Shown: positions 55,781 through 64,000 of the stretch, piece after piece
Layout of the letters: every line of letters begins with the position of its first letter
Position numbering within the stretch: position 1 is the first letter of the stretch
From: Chryseotalea sanaruensis
Lineage (GTDB): Bacteria > Bacteroidota > Bacteroidia > Cytophagales > Cyclobacteriaceae
Reading direction: 5' to 3'
DNA length: 64,000 nucleotides
NCBI RefSeq assembly: GCF_003990915.1
Contig: NZ_BHXQ01000004.1
Coordinates: 186,001 to 250,000 of the forward strand
Position numbers and translations under genes: made by a program
The notes under the pieces: model-generated
What the model saw: the letters and a program-made list of their open reading frames with translations, nothing else
Database searches by the model: none
What the model was told of the DNA's origin: nothing

Positions 55781-56086
55781 ATGAACCAAAAAATTAGAAT
55801 CAAACTAAAGTCTTACGATCATAACCTGGTTGATAAATCTTCTGAGAAGATTGTAAGAGCGGTAAAGGCAACAGGCGCTGTAGTAAGCGGTCCTATTCCA
55901 CTTCCTACTGAGAAAGAAAAATTCACAGTATTGAAGTCGCCACACGTAAACAAGAAGGCACGTGAGCAGTTTCAATTGTGTACCTACAAGCGTTTAGTAG
56001 ATATCTACTCTAATAGCGCTAAAACTGTAGATGCATTAATGAAGCTTGAATTGCCTAGCGGTGTTGATGTAGAAATTAAAGTGTAG
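55781..56086 (+). CDS. rpsJ: Ribosomal protein uS10
   Basis: 101 residues. RNA-binding and NusG/NusB partner in antitermination. Signature [45 protein letters not shown] in parts. Normally it opens the S10 operon (rplC next); here a strong terminator follows 16 bases past the stop and no rplC is found, so the operon is cut. Confidence 0.97.
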   Translation: MNQKIRIKLKSYDHNLVDKSSEKIVRAVKATGAVVSGPIPLPTEKEKFTVLKSPHVNKKAREQFQLCTYKRLVDIYSNSAKTVDALMKLELPSGVDVEIKV

Positions 56087-56102
56087 TTTGAACGCACTTA
56101 TT

Positions 56103-56144
56103 AAAAAAGCCCTTTCAGGAAACTGAAAGGGCTTTTTTGTTTTA
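56103..56144 (+). terminator. rpsJ terminator
   Basis: A 16-base-pair perfect stem (AAAAAAGCCCTTTCAG, GAAA tetraloop, CTGAAAGGGCTTTTTT; 56103-56138) followed by GTTTTA. Very strong. Confidence 0.93.
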
Positions 56145-56150
56145 ACTACC

Positions 56151-56174
56151 GTGGTTTGTGTCCTCACAAACCAC
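56151..56174. repeat. Dispersed palindrome, copy 2
   Basis: GTGGTTTGTG, TCCT, CACAAACCAC, perfect 10-base-pair arms followed by TTCTTC. Same arms as the copy at 5927-5950 except the outermost base pair, with a loop TCCT in place of TCTG. It stands 12 bases after the rpsJ terminator. Confidence 0.75.
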
Positions 56175-56323
56175 TTCTTCCCTCCATTTATGGTTTTCAT
56201 TCCGTTAGACAGAGACCGAGGATTAGAGAAAGTTTGAATAAGCCTCCGCTATTTGTTAAGATGCTCTATTTTCTCATGGGCTAGTAGCTCGAAGCTCACA
56301 GCTAGTAACTTAATACTAGAGCC

Positions 56324-56959
56324 CTACTTATAAACGATCACATAAAAGACTAGCCACAAGAGGAAGATCAATATGTAACCACAAGCCACTATCCACCAAA
56401 CAATCCTCTTTTCTTTTCGTGCAAAATAATGAACCCCATTTGCCAGGGCAAACCAATATACAATTTCGAAAACGTTAAGCGCTCGCAGCGGATAAGCCCA
56501 GCGTTTGTCCATACTGGTGTAATCGAAAAAATGGATGAGCGATAATGGGTAAAACCCTCTTATGGAGAAATAGTCAGGGTCAGTATCGACAAACATAAAC
56601 CAGCCTATTTTTATCAGTTCGGGAATAAGGAAAACAAACTCAGCAGCCATTACTATACCCCAACATTGGGAATAAGTAATACGGTAACCGAACATAAAAC
56701 AGCCCACCCATAAAACAAAACCAATTACAGTGAACTTCCATAAGTAGATCAGGGGAATAGAAAGGTATTGTAATCCACTAATAATTTGTAAAACCGTACC
56801 TTCCGGACGATCTTGAAGGAACTCAAAGGCTGCAGTTTCGTTTTCTATAAAGGCTTTCTTGATGTAAAGTAACAAGAGCGTAAGGGCGCAAAGCAAGAGA
56901 AACAAAACCCGCTTATCGGCTGCGTAAAAAGGGTTTTCGCTTGTTGAAGTTGAATTCAT
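56324..56959 (-). CDS. Conserved membrane protein, five helices
   Basis: 211 residues with five hydrophobic stretches (about 18-35, 68-88, 96-116, 165-178, 188-209). A loop with DTDPDYFSIRGFYPLSLIHFFDYTSMDKR lies between helices 3 and 4. I do not recognise a named family, and there is no catalytic motif. Divergent from the TPR protein at 56981, only 21 bases away, so the two may share a regulatory region. Confidence 0.72.
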   Translation of the reverse strand: MNSTSTSENPFYAADKRVLFLLLCALTLLLLYIKKAFIENETAAFEFLQDRPEGTVLQIISGLQYLSIPLIYLWKFTVIGFVLWVGCFMFGYRITYSQCWGIVMAAEFVFLIPELIKIGWFMFVDTDPDYFSIRGFYPLSLIHFFDYTSMDKRWAYPLRALNVFEIVYWFALANGVHYFARKEKRIVWWIVACGYILIFLLWLVFYVIVYK

Positions 56960-56980
56960 ATCTTTTCAGCAGAATGTAAC

Positions 56981-58198
56981 ATGAAAAATGGCGTTATAAA
57001 CAAAGCATTCCTGGTCTTAACTACTTGTTGTTGCCTATGGGTCGCAATAAATAAGGTGCAGGCACAAGAACTAGTAAAAAAAGATACAACAATTATTCTT
57101 TTGTCGGATTTAACTGTGCAATTGTATTGTGCGCAGGCCCTGGATGACCTCTATAACTTCAAGTTTGATCAGGCTGAAAAGCGTTTTCTATGGCTTAAGC
57201 AAAAGTATAAATGGCATCCTTTGCCCTATTTTTTAATGGGCCTGATTGAGTGGTGGAAAATAATGCCAGACCTGACTAACAAATCGTATGATGAAAGTTT
57301 TCTGGCATATATGGATACAACAATTTTGATTTCGGAAAACTTGTTTAAAAAGCACCCAGCCTATAAAGTAGAATCCATGTTTTTTTTAGCTGCGGCATAT
57401 GGATTTAAAGGACGATTGTACTCGGAAGAAGAGAGAAAAAATTGGACTAAAGCTGCCGCTGCCGGTAAGCAAGCCTTAAATTATCTCGAAATGAGTAAGG
57501 GGTACCATTCTCTTAGTCCCGAATTACTTTTTGGTGATGCACTCTATAATTACTTTTCTGTATGGGTGCCCGAGAACTACTCATCGCTCAAACCGATTAT
57601 GTGGTTTTTCCCTAAAGGAGATAAGGCACTAGGACTTAAACAGCTGCGCGAAGTTTCTTACAATGCGTTTTATACCAGAACAGAAGCAATGGTTTGGTTA
57701 ATGCGGATTCAAAATAGCTATGAGAATAATAAACAAGAGGCGTTGCACTTAAGTGACTACTTGAATAAAACGTACCCTGATAATCCATTTTTTCATCGCT
57801 ATAATGCAAGAGCCTTGTACAGCGCAGGACGCTTTATACAAGCTGAGCCGGTGTGTAAAAATATTCTGGAACGTATTGATAGTGGCATGTTGGGTTATGA
57901 AGCTACCAGTGGGCGTTACGCCTCCTTCTTTTTAGGACAGATTTATGAAGCGCGGAATAATCTGACTGAAGCAAAGAAATACTATCTGCTCTCTAAAATG
58001 TTTTCGGAGAAAGTAGGTGCAACCGAGTCTGGCTATTATCTCTATTCATTAATCAGTCTTGGAGAAATAGCTGAAAGGGAAGGAAAGAAAACAGAAGCGC
58101 GTTACTATTTTAAAGAGGTTAAGAAAAAATCCGGTAGAAAGGATGAGGCATTTAAAGATGCAAAAAAACGACTGCGGAAATTAGAGAAGGAGGAGTGA
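56981..58198 (+). CDS. Secreted TPR-repeat protein
   Basis: 405 residues. A signal-like N-terminus (KAFLVLTTCCCLWVAINKVQAQ, cleavage after AQA or QAQ). The mature protein is nearly all helical with TPR-like units: ALDDLYNFKFDQAEKRFLWLKQ, PAYKVESMFFLAAAYGFKGRL, NPFFHRYNARALYSAGRFIQAEPV and SLGEIAEREGKKTEARYYFKEV; the last 30 residues are very basic (KKSGRKDEAFKDAKKRLRKL). A protein-protein interaction role is likely. Overlaps nothing; its stop is next to the rlmB stop on the other strand. Confidence 0.8.
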   Translation: MKNGVINKAFLVLTTCCCLWVAINKVQAQELVKKDTTIILLSDLTVQLYCAQALDDLYNFKFDQAEKRFLWLKQKYKWHPLPYFLMGLIEWWKIMPDLTNKSYDESFLAYMDTTILISENLFKKHPAYKVESMFFLAAAYGFKGRLYSEEERKNWTKAAAAGKQALNYLEMSKGYHSLSPELLFGDALYNYFSVWVPENYSSLKPIMWFFPKGDKALGLKQLREVSYNAFYTRTEAMVWLMRIQNSYENNKQEALHLSDYLNKTYPDNPFFHRYNARALYSAGRFIQAEPVCKNILERIDSGMLGYEATSGRYASFFLGQIYEARNNLTEAKKYYLLSKMFSEKVGATESGYYLYSLISLGEIAEREGKKTEARYYFKEVKKKSGRKDEAFKDAKKRLRKLEKEE

Positions 58199-58933
58199 TT
58201 AGTTTCTTTGTCTCACAACTTCATACATGGCTACACCGGCTGCCACTGAAACGTTAAGCGAGCCAATTTCTCCCTTCAAAGGAATTGCGGCCAAGTCATC
58301 GGCATCGCGCAACAATGCATCAGAAATACCATCTTCTTCAGAGCCCATAATGATAGCAATGGGGCCGGTAAGTGCCAGCTGATAAAAAGTATTAGCAGCC
58401 TTCTCAGTACAAGCAATGAGTTTTATACCATTCTCTCTTAGAAACTTGAGTGTATGTTTCAAGTCTTTCTCACGGCAAATAGGCATGTGATTTAAAGCAC
58501 CTGCTGATGTTTTTACCGCATCACTGGTAATAGGTGCACTTCCTTTTTCGGCAATAACGATAGCATCAACACCCGCGCATTCTGCCGTTCTTACAATAGC
58601 ACCAAAATTGCGAACATCCGTAACACGATCTAATAATAGTAAAAAAGGATCACGACCTTCTTCGTAGGCTTTATGAATAATATTATCGAGTGAAGCGAAA
58701 CTTACAGCAGAAAGTATGCTGATAACACCTTGATGGTTTTTTGTTGATAGACGCTTAAGCTTATCGGCATGTGTTGACAATATTGGCACATTGTGCTGCT
58801 TGGCGAGTGCCATTAATTCCTTGATCAGGTCGTTAGAGAGACCCGTTTGAATCATTATCTTTTCAACTTCACGACCAGCACGGATAGCTTCAATAACTGC
58901 CCGGGTTCCGTAAATCATATCTTTTTTATCCAT
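58199..58933 (-). CDS. rlmB: 23S rRNA 2'-O-methyltransferase RlmB (TrmH family)
   Basis: 244 residues. SPOUT-fold methyltransferase acting on guanosine 2251 in 23S rRNA if it is true RlmB. N-terminal substrate-binding domain (MIYGTRAVIEAIRAGREVEKI) and SPOUT domain with DRVTDVRNFGAIVRTAECAG, IIMGSEEDGIS and PLKGEIGSLNVSVAAGVAMYE, where the Asn, Arg and Ser form the active site and the knot. Intact. Confidence 0.94.
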   Translation of the reverse strand: MDKKDMIYGTRAVIEAIRAGREVEKIMIQTGLSNDLIKELMALAKQHNVPILSTHADKLKRLSTKNHQGVISILSAVSFASLDNIIHKAYEEGRDPFLLLLDRVTDVRNFGAIVRTAECAGVDAIVIAEKGSAPITSDAVKTSAGALNHMPICREKDLKHTLKFLRENGIKLIACTEKAANTFYQLALTGPIAIIMGSEEDGISDALLRDADDLAAIPLKGEIGSLNVSVAAGVAMYEVVRQRN

Positions 58934-58980
58934 GCTGGTTTTTTTAAATATTAATTAGCCTTATAAATGAAAACTCAGGA

Positions 58981-60144
58981 TTAAAAACGTGCACTTCTAA
59001 TAAGATCGACTACCTGTAGCCAGGTATCCAGATAACTTTTTTTCCGAACCAATACAAAGTTGTCAGGATCGAAAACTGAAGAGGACTGTACAAAAGTAAA
59101 ACTTATTTTTGGAGCAATGGCATTATTATACTCCCACACCTCACGGTCATAAAATTTATAAACAGCATTTGGCAATCCAAACGTAATGTAAATCATACCC
59201 CGGTCTGTTTTCCACCCCTCTTTGTAAGAACTGAAATATCGATTGGCTAACTCTACTCGCTTATAATAGTTTCTCATAAATACTTTAGCACGTTCGGTGT
59301 TGCCAGTTATGCCAATAATAATCCGATCAAAAGCCTTTTTATCTCCTATACTATTTTTAAGTCTGTCGTATTCATTTTTTGTTGTGATGTAGGTTAGCGG
59401 CCCAACCAGATTTTCAAGCTTTCGGAATTTCGGGTAATCATCACTAGCCATAATTGATATGCCAAGCTTAGAAAGTGAATCAGCTTGGATAAGGTATAAT
59501 CCGTTGGCAAATGGGGTAAAAGAATTACCCCTTAAAACAATTGTTGAATCAATTTGCAAAACAGCACTTACCGACATTTGCTCTTCGGCAAATGGGGGTA
59601 TGGCCGCAGGAAAGTTTTCATCGTAGAAGTAAATTAGCGACTTGTCTACATTGGAGGGGCGAGTAATTGATACAAGCTCTCCGGTAGGCGTAACCTTGTC
59701 TAGAATAACCTTTGCGCTGCTCGTTAAAAAACCATCTTGGTGTTTTGTAAGATCCAGCGGCTTAAAATAGAACCAGGCAATCTTTAGGTTAGTATTAATG
59801 ACTTTAGCAGCTATGATATTGCTGGATTTGGGCAGCCGAAATACACCATTAATATGATATACATCTGTGACATATTGGTGAACTGGATAGATTGCCTGTG
59901 CTTCTTTAGCGCTCACCGAACTATAGGTTTCCCAAGTGATCAGGTAGTTATTGATGGTATCTGTAGTATCAATTAGATTCAGTTGATAAACAATGCTCAC
60001 GCTATCTTCTGAGCTGTTAATTACATCCAAAGAAAAGCTAAAACCCATTTCTGGGTCGTATAGATAATTGTAGTTGATGTTTTGAAGGGGTTGTGCCTGC
60101 ATATAGTAGCCGCACAAGAGCAGAAATAGCAGTACTCGCATCAT
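58981..60144 (-). CDS. GWxTD domain protein
   Basis: 387 residues from the ATG at 60144 (or the next codon at 60141), which starts a signal peptide (MMRVLLFLLLCGYYMQAQ). The name motif YKEGWKTDRGMIYITFG is near the end (about residues 325-340), followed by LPNAVYKFYDREVWEY, the usual continuation. The first half is beta-rich with several VDSV-like strands. GWxTD proteins are secreted or periplasmic, found in Bacteroidota and relatives, function unknown. Confidence 0.85.
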   Translation of the reverse strand: MMRVLLFLLLCGYYMQAQPLQNINYNYLYDPEMGFSFSLDVINSSEDSVSIVYQLNLIDTTDTINNYLITWETYSSVSAKEAQAIYPVHQYVTDVYHINGVFRLPKSSNIIAAKVINTNLKIAWFYFKPLDLTKHQDGFLTSSAKVILDKVTPTGELVSITRPSNVDKSLIYFYDENFPAAIPPFAEEQMSVSAVLQIDSTIVLRGNSFTPFANGLYLIQADSLSKLGISIMASDDYPKFRKLENLVGPLTYITTKNEYDRLKNSIGDKKAFDRIIIGITGNTERAKVFMRNYYKRVELANRYFSSYKEGWKTDRGMIYITFGLPNAVYKFYDREVWEYNNAIAPKISFTFVQSSSVFDPDNFVLVRKKSYLDTWLQVVDLIRSARF

Positions 60145-60190
60145 ATAGCAAATTAAGGTCAAATCAGTTAAATATGATCAGTGCTTCGAT

Positions 60191-60198
60191 TAATTTTG
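60191..60198 (+). promoter_or_regulatory. Candidate methyltransferase -7 element
   Basis: TAATTTTG followed by CACACT fits TAnnTTTG and lies 25 bases before the ATG at 60224. The -33 box is weak (TTAA). Confidence 0.45.
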
Positions 60199-60223
60199 CA
60201 CACTTTAACTAAATAAAAGGGCA

Positions 60224-61000
60224 ATGGCTAAGATTTTCACTACAGAAATTACCTCTGATAATCTCTTATCCGATAACCCTATACATCAACGCTTATTTAA
60301 GGCTTATGTTGCCGCCCAACCCTTTGTGAATGGCGATGTACTGGAGGTAGGGTGCGGTGAAGGCCGGGGGATAGACCTGATGTTGCCTCAATCTGCCTCA
60401 TTCACGGCAGTGGATAAAATTGAAAGTGCTTTAGGTAAACTTCGGGTAAAGTATCCATCGGGTAAATTCCTGGCAATGAACATTCCACCGTTGGGAGAGC
60501 TGAAAGACAACGCCTATGATGTGTTAATCACTTTTCAGGTGATTGAACATATTGAAGATGATGAGCTTTTCTTAAAAGAATTGCATCGGGTTTTAAAACC
60601 TGGGGGAGTAGCACTGGTCACAACACCCAACAGAAAAATGTCACTGACCAGAAACCCCTGGCATGTGCGTGAATATTTGGCAGATGAACTAAAAATGCTT
60701 GCTAAAAAATATTTCACTAACGTGGAAATGAAAGGTATTACCGGAAATGAAAAGGTGATGACTTATTATCAGGAAAACAAAAAATCGGTTGAGCGTATTA
60801 CGCGCTTAGATGTTTTAAATCTGCAACACCGTTTACCCGCTTCACTATTAAGAATTCCGTATGAATTAATGAATCGCTGGAACAGAAATAGACTTCAACA
60901 TCAGGATCAGGGGCTGGTGAAGGATATACACCACAGTGATTATATTGAAACAGACAAAGCTGATGAAGCGTTGGATTTATTTATGATTTGTCGCAAATAA
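60224..61000 (+). CDS. Class I SAM methyltransferase
   Basis: 258 residues. Rossmann-fold methyltransferase of the Methyltransf_11/25 group: motif I LEVGCGEGRGIDLM, acidic AVDKIESAL at motif II, FLAMNIPP, and ITFQVIEHIEDDELFLKELHRVLKPGGVALVTTPN as motifs IV-VI. The substrate is not readable. After about residue 180 a tail of unknown type follows (RLQHQDQGLVKDIHHSDY). It converges with the DUF2723 gene at a shared terminator. Confidence 0.9.
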   Translation: MAKIFTTEITSDNLLSDNPIHQRLFKAYVAAQPFVNGDVLEVGCGEGRGIDLMLPQSASFTAVDKIESALGKLRVKYPSGKFLAMNIPPLGELKDNAYDVLITFQVIEHIEDDELFLKELHRVLKPGGVALVTTPNRKMSLTRNPWHVREYLADELKMLAKKYFTNVEMKGITGNEKVMTYYQENKKSVERITRLDVLNLQHRLPASLLRIPYELMNRWNRNRLQHQDQGLVKDIHHSDYIETDKADEALDLFMICRK

Positions 61001-61039
61001 AAATTCCAGATTCAAATCGAACTTTTGAATCTGGAATTT
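61001..61039. terminator. Bidirectional terminator
   Basis: AAATTCCAGATTCAAA (61001-61016) pairs with TTTGAATCTGGAATTT (61024-61039), 16 base pairs with a 7-base loop. Both strands have T-rich flanks, and it sits between converging stops (61000 and 61055). Confidence 0.78.
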
Positions 61040-61054
61040 ATCACTATTAATATC

Positions 61055-64000
61055 TTAGAAATTTGATCGGTCGCTGTCGCGAATGTTAAGTACAGTGTTT
61101 AAACGCTCAAGTGACTCTTCAACTTTTTTGCCTAACTCTGCTTCGTTATATTTATAGAGTACACGTTGTAGTTCGTTTAGTACAGCATAGCTGATCTGAA
61201 ACTCTCTCGAGAAATCCTGTTCACCAGCTAGGTGCATAGTCATGGCTTCAGCTTTAGGCCACATGATATTTACAACCTCCAGGGCTTTCTCTTTTTCGCC
61301 AACTTCAAACAGTACATCAACCAAACGTGCATTTACATGATCATACTGAATGGTTTTGTCTGGCATTTTTTCGAAGCAGAACATAACTGCTTCACGTGCC
61401 TGTTCAGTTTTACCTTCAAGTAACAGACCATCTATAAGTGATGCGAAAGAACTTCTGTGGTTGAGTACAAAGTTTCTATAATCCTGATTGTAGTAAGCAC
61501 GTGTATCATCAAGTCCGCGGTAGCGGAATTTCTTGAGCATGTTTTCCATGCTAGCCTCAGTGTTTACTAACTCTATTCGAGGATTAGGATTGAAGATTGG
61601 CAGAATTCTGTAAGCATTTCCTTCCTGAATAACATAACGACTTAAATCAACATTAAATTGATCAAGGGAAGTCATGTTTACATAAATAGGACGCTCCCAA
61701 TTGCTGGTTGCTAAAAAGTCTAACATAGCCAGATCTTTCTTTTCCAGTCCACCGCCTTTGAGTTTAAATCTCATTTCAGGCACAATCAAGCTATCAAAAC
61801 CTTCCGGTACAATACCAAGCGATCTTACGTGTGCTACATCTACCTTCAGCACTATTTCTTTGGTAGGCACTACGTTGGCTGTTGGGTATAAACGTAATCC
61901 TTTGTAATCTTTTTTCAACAGACCCAAAAACTGATGAAGGTCCATTTCTTTAATACCCAGATCCTGATAAGGGAGATAGTCGTTCGGGCCACCTTGTCTA
62001 TAGTTATCAAGCGTTAGCGTGTATGGTAGCGGTTCAGATTCGTAAGTCTGGCGCATAGATTGCCCGACATACCAATCTGTGTTATAGTAGCTCAATACAA
62101 TTACACGCATATCTGTTCTAACACCTTCAACCTCCTGATTATACCACAGAGGGAAAGTATCGTTATCGCCACCAGTATAGAGTACAGCGTTGGGTTCACA
62201 AGACTGTAAATAGTTGTAAGCAGAGTCAACTGAGAAATAGCGGTGATTCCTGTTGTGATCATCCCAGTTTTGAGCCAGCATAATTGTAGGTGCACTTAAA
62301 CAGAGGAATGTGGCCACTATTGTCGCCACAGTTAGGTTCTTAAATAGTTTTTCAAATGTTTTGGCAATGGCAATAACAGCGAAACCAATCCAGAAACAAA
62401 AAGCATAATACGAACCCGCATAAATGTAATCGCGTTCGCGTGGTTCGCTTGGAGGACCGTTCAGATAGATAACCAACGCAACCCCTAGCAGTATAAACAG
62501 CAAGCCAACTACAGCAAGATTTTTTTGGTCGTGAATAAATTGGTAGAACATACCGATCAATCCTAAGATGAAAGGAATCATGAACAGGTTATTGCGACCC
62601 TTATTTTCTTTTAGTGCTTGCGGCAATTCTTCGAACCAATCTGTTGGTCTTAACCAATCTGCACCTTGTATGTCGCTTTCACGTCCTGCAAAATTCCACA
62701 TGAAATAACGCATGTACATCCAACTGATCTGATGGTTAAACATGAAACGCAGGTTATCACCAAACGTTGGTTTTTGATTTTCTCGTAAACCTAGAATCTG
62801 TTCGTATTCTTTTTTTGCATCGCTTACCCAAATACGTGGAAGTATGGTTGTACGATTCGGATCATATTTGTAAGAGATTTTACGATCTACAAGTTCATAA
62901 CGGTCTTTGCCTTTTTTATAAACGGGCTCTCCTTCTACAACTTCAATAGGTTGTGCATCGTAGTACTGACCTTTTAATAAAGGTCTGCTACCATATTGTT
63001 CGCGTTTCAAGTAACTAACAAAACCAATCGGGTCTGAAGGATCATTTTGATTGATTGGAGGGTTGTAGTTTGAACGGATAACAACCATGGTATAGCAGCT
63101 GTAGCCAATCAGAATAAATGCAAAAGAAAGTAAGAAGGTGTTAAGTATAGGCATTACTTTCTTTTGTGAATAGTAGATACCGTAAATCAGACTTCCAAAT
63201 AGCGCAACAATAAAAAAGATAATGCCCGAATTGAAAGGCAAGCGTAATGAGTTTACAAAGAAGATCTCAAGGCTACCTGCAAAAGAAGGAAGGCCCGGGA
63301 TAACTATGGAATTGATAAAGAAAATAATAACTAAGCTGACAGCCAGCGTTGACGCAATACCCCAAAATGTAGGCTTGTATTTTTTAAAGTAGTAAATCAG
63401 TGAAAGCGCAGGTATGGTTACCAAGTTCAATAAGTGGACACCGATGGAAAGCCCCATCATGTAAAAAATCAAAATGAGCCAACGATTTGCTTTCGACTCA
63501 TCTTCAATAACATCCCACTTAAGCATGGCCCAAACCACCAGAGCTGTGAAGAACGATGACATTGCGTACACTTCAGCTTCTACCGCTGAAAACCAAAAAG
63601 TATCGGAGAAAGTATAAGCAAGAGAGCCGACCAAACCAGCCCCCATCAACAACCATGTGTTTGAGTCTGTTAACTCATCATTGTTATTAAGTTTTAAAAG
63701 TTTTTTACCGAAAAGAACAATCGACCAGAACAAGAATATGATAGTAAAGGCACTAGCCAATACGCTTGAGAAGTTAATCCAATAAGCAACTTTGGTTACA
63801 TCGCCCATGGCCAGAAACGAGAACAGTCGGCCAATCAATAGAAACAAGGGTGCTCCCGGAGGGTGAGGCACTTCTAATTTGTACGATACGGCTATGAATT
63901 CGCCACAATCCCAATAACTGGCGGTGCGCTCCATAGTTAGCCAATAGGTAGCGAGTGCTACAGCAAATACTAGCCAACCGGTAATGTTGTTGATTTTCTG
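61055..64000 (-). CDS. DUF2723 membrane glycosyltransferase-like, 5' end cut
   Basis: At least 981 residues; the frame is open to base 64000 with QKINNITGWLVFAVALATYW upstream of the internal Met at 63934, so the true start lies a few codons past the edge. DUF2723 (GT117 in some databases): TASYWDCGEFIAVSYKLEVPHPPGAP holds the conserved Asp-Cys-Gly-Glu of this family and resembles the first loop of protein O-mannosyltransferases. About 12 helices follow to residue 560, then a soluble periplasmic part with PYQDLGIKEMDL and a helical TPR-like tail. Likely glycosylates surface or secreted proteins, inferred. Confidence 0.88.
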   Translation of the reverse strand, partial: QKINNITGWLVFAVALATYWLTMERTASYWDCGEFIAVSYKLEVPHPPGAPLFLLIGRLFSFLAMGDVTKVAYWINFSSVLASAFTIIFLFWSIVLFGKKLLKLNNNDELTDSNTWLLMGAGLVGSLAYTFSDTFWFSAVEAEVYAMSSFFTALVVWAMLKWDVIEDESKANRWLILIFYMMGLSIGVHLLNLVTIPALSLIYYFKKYKPTFWGIASTLAVSLVIIFFINSIVIPGLPSFAGSLEIFFVNSLRLPFNSGIIFFIVALFGSLIYGIYYSQKKVMPILNTFLLSFAFILIGYSCYTMVVIRSNYNPPINQNDPSDPIGFVSYLKREQYGSRPLLKGQYYDAQPIEVVEGEPVYKKGKDRYELVDRKISYKYDPNRTTILPRIWVSDAKKEYEQILGLRENQKPTFGDNLRFMFNHQISWMYMRYFMWNFAGRESDIQGADWLRPTDWFEELPQALKENKGRNNLFMIPFILGLIGMFYQFIHDQKNLAVVGLLFILLGVALVIYLNGPPSEPRERDYIYAGSYYAFCFWIGFAVIAIAKTFEKLFKNLTVATIVATFLCLSAPTIMLAQNWDDHNRNHRYFSVDSAYNYLQSCEPNAVLYTGGDNDTFPLWYNQEVEGVRTDMRVIVLSYYNTDWYVGQSMRQTYESEPLPYTLTLDNYRQGGPNDYLPYQDLGIKEMDLHQFLGLLKKDYKGLRLYPTANVVPTKEIVLKVDVAHVRSLGIVPEGFDSLIVPEMRFKLKGGGLEKKDLAMLDFLATSNWERPIYVNMTSLDQFNVDLSRYVIQEGNAYRILPIFNPNPRIELVNTEASMENMLKKFRYRGLDDTRAYYNQDYRNFVLNHRSSFASLIDGLLLEGKTEQAREAVMFCFEKMPDKTIQYDHVNARLVDVLFEVGEKEKALEVVNIMWPKAEAMTMHLAGEQDFSREFQISYAVLNELQRVLYKYNEAELGKKVEESLERLNTVLNIRDSDRSNF

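Overview
The window reads as a chromosome segment of a free-living Bacteroidota, most like the Cytophagales. Supporting signs are Bacteroidota-type promoters (TTTG, 19 bases, TAnnTTTG), no visible Shine-Dalgarno dependence, GTG/TTG starts, families typical of the phylum (DUF4382, DUF4476, DUF2490, DUF3467, GWxTD, DUF2723, 7TMR-DISM), and an rpoBC cluster followed by a DUF3467 gene. The assignment is inferred from family content; no rRNA gene is present to confirm it.

Layout. 1-8.3 kb: two DUF4382 lipoprotein genes (the first cut by the window edge), dnaK, small secreted or hypothetical genes, a decayed MauE/DoxX-like gene, prfC and a Uma2-type gene. 8.5-12.3 kb: cdsA with a CPBP protease (minus strand), dusB, and an EamA transporter. 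12.3-19.8 kb: a repeat cluster containing the purH promoter, then purH and the rod-shape/elongasome cluster mreB-mreC-mreD-mrdA-rodA. 19.9-21.2 kb: icd. 21.3-23.9 kb: a compact, AT-rich, minus-strand operon that I read as a sporulation-delaying-protein (SDP) type peptide toxin system: sdpC-like precursor, sdpA, sdpB and a fourth small four-helix membrane protein that may be the immunity factor. 24-29.4 kb: DUF4476 protein, ribH, a TPR membrane protein, pdhA, recF and a DUF721 gene. 29.5-31.5 kb: tRNA-Tyr, tRNA-Gly, tRNA-Thr and tuf. 31.5-43.6 kb: one long transcription-translation operon, tRNA-Trp, secE, nusG, rplK, rplA, rplJ, rplL, rpoB, rpoC and DUF3467, with a terminator-like attenuator before rpoB. 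43.7-51.5 kb: pckA facing away from an SLC13 anion transporter that is translationally coupled to a cNMP-domain histidine kinase and a stand-alone receiver, then DUF2490 and a 7TMR-DISM receptor. 51.7-56.1 kb: deoD and the str operon rpsL-rpsG-fusA-rpsJ, which ends at a strong terminator after rpsJ. 56.3-64 kb: membrane and TPR proteins, rlmB, a GWxTD protein, a SAM methyltransferase and a DUF2723 membrane glycosyltransferase that runs off the right edge.

Most of the window is conserved housekeeping DNA. The accessory or least explained parts are the sdp-like operon, dispersed palindromes and AT-rich inverted repeats (5.9, 12.4, 29.7, 38.8, 56.2 kb), a large palindrome between pckA and the SLC13 gene, a multi-hairpin tuf 3' region, and hairpins that seem to serve both as terminator of one gene and leader of the next. 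No CRISPR array, insertion sequence, phage gene or rRNA gene was seen.
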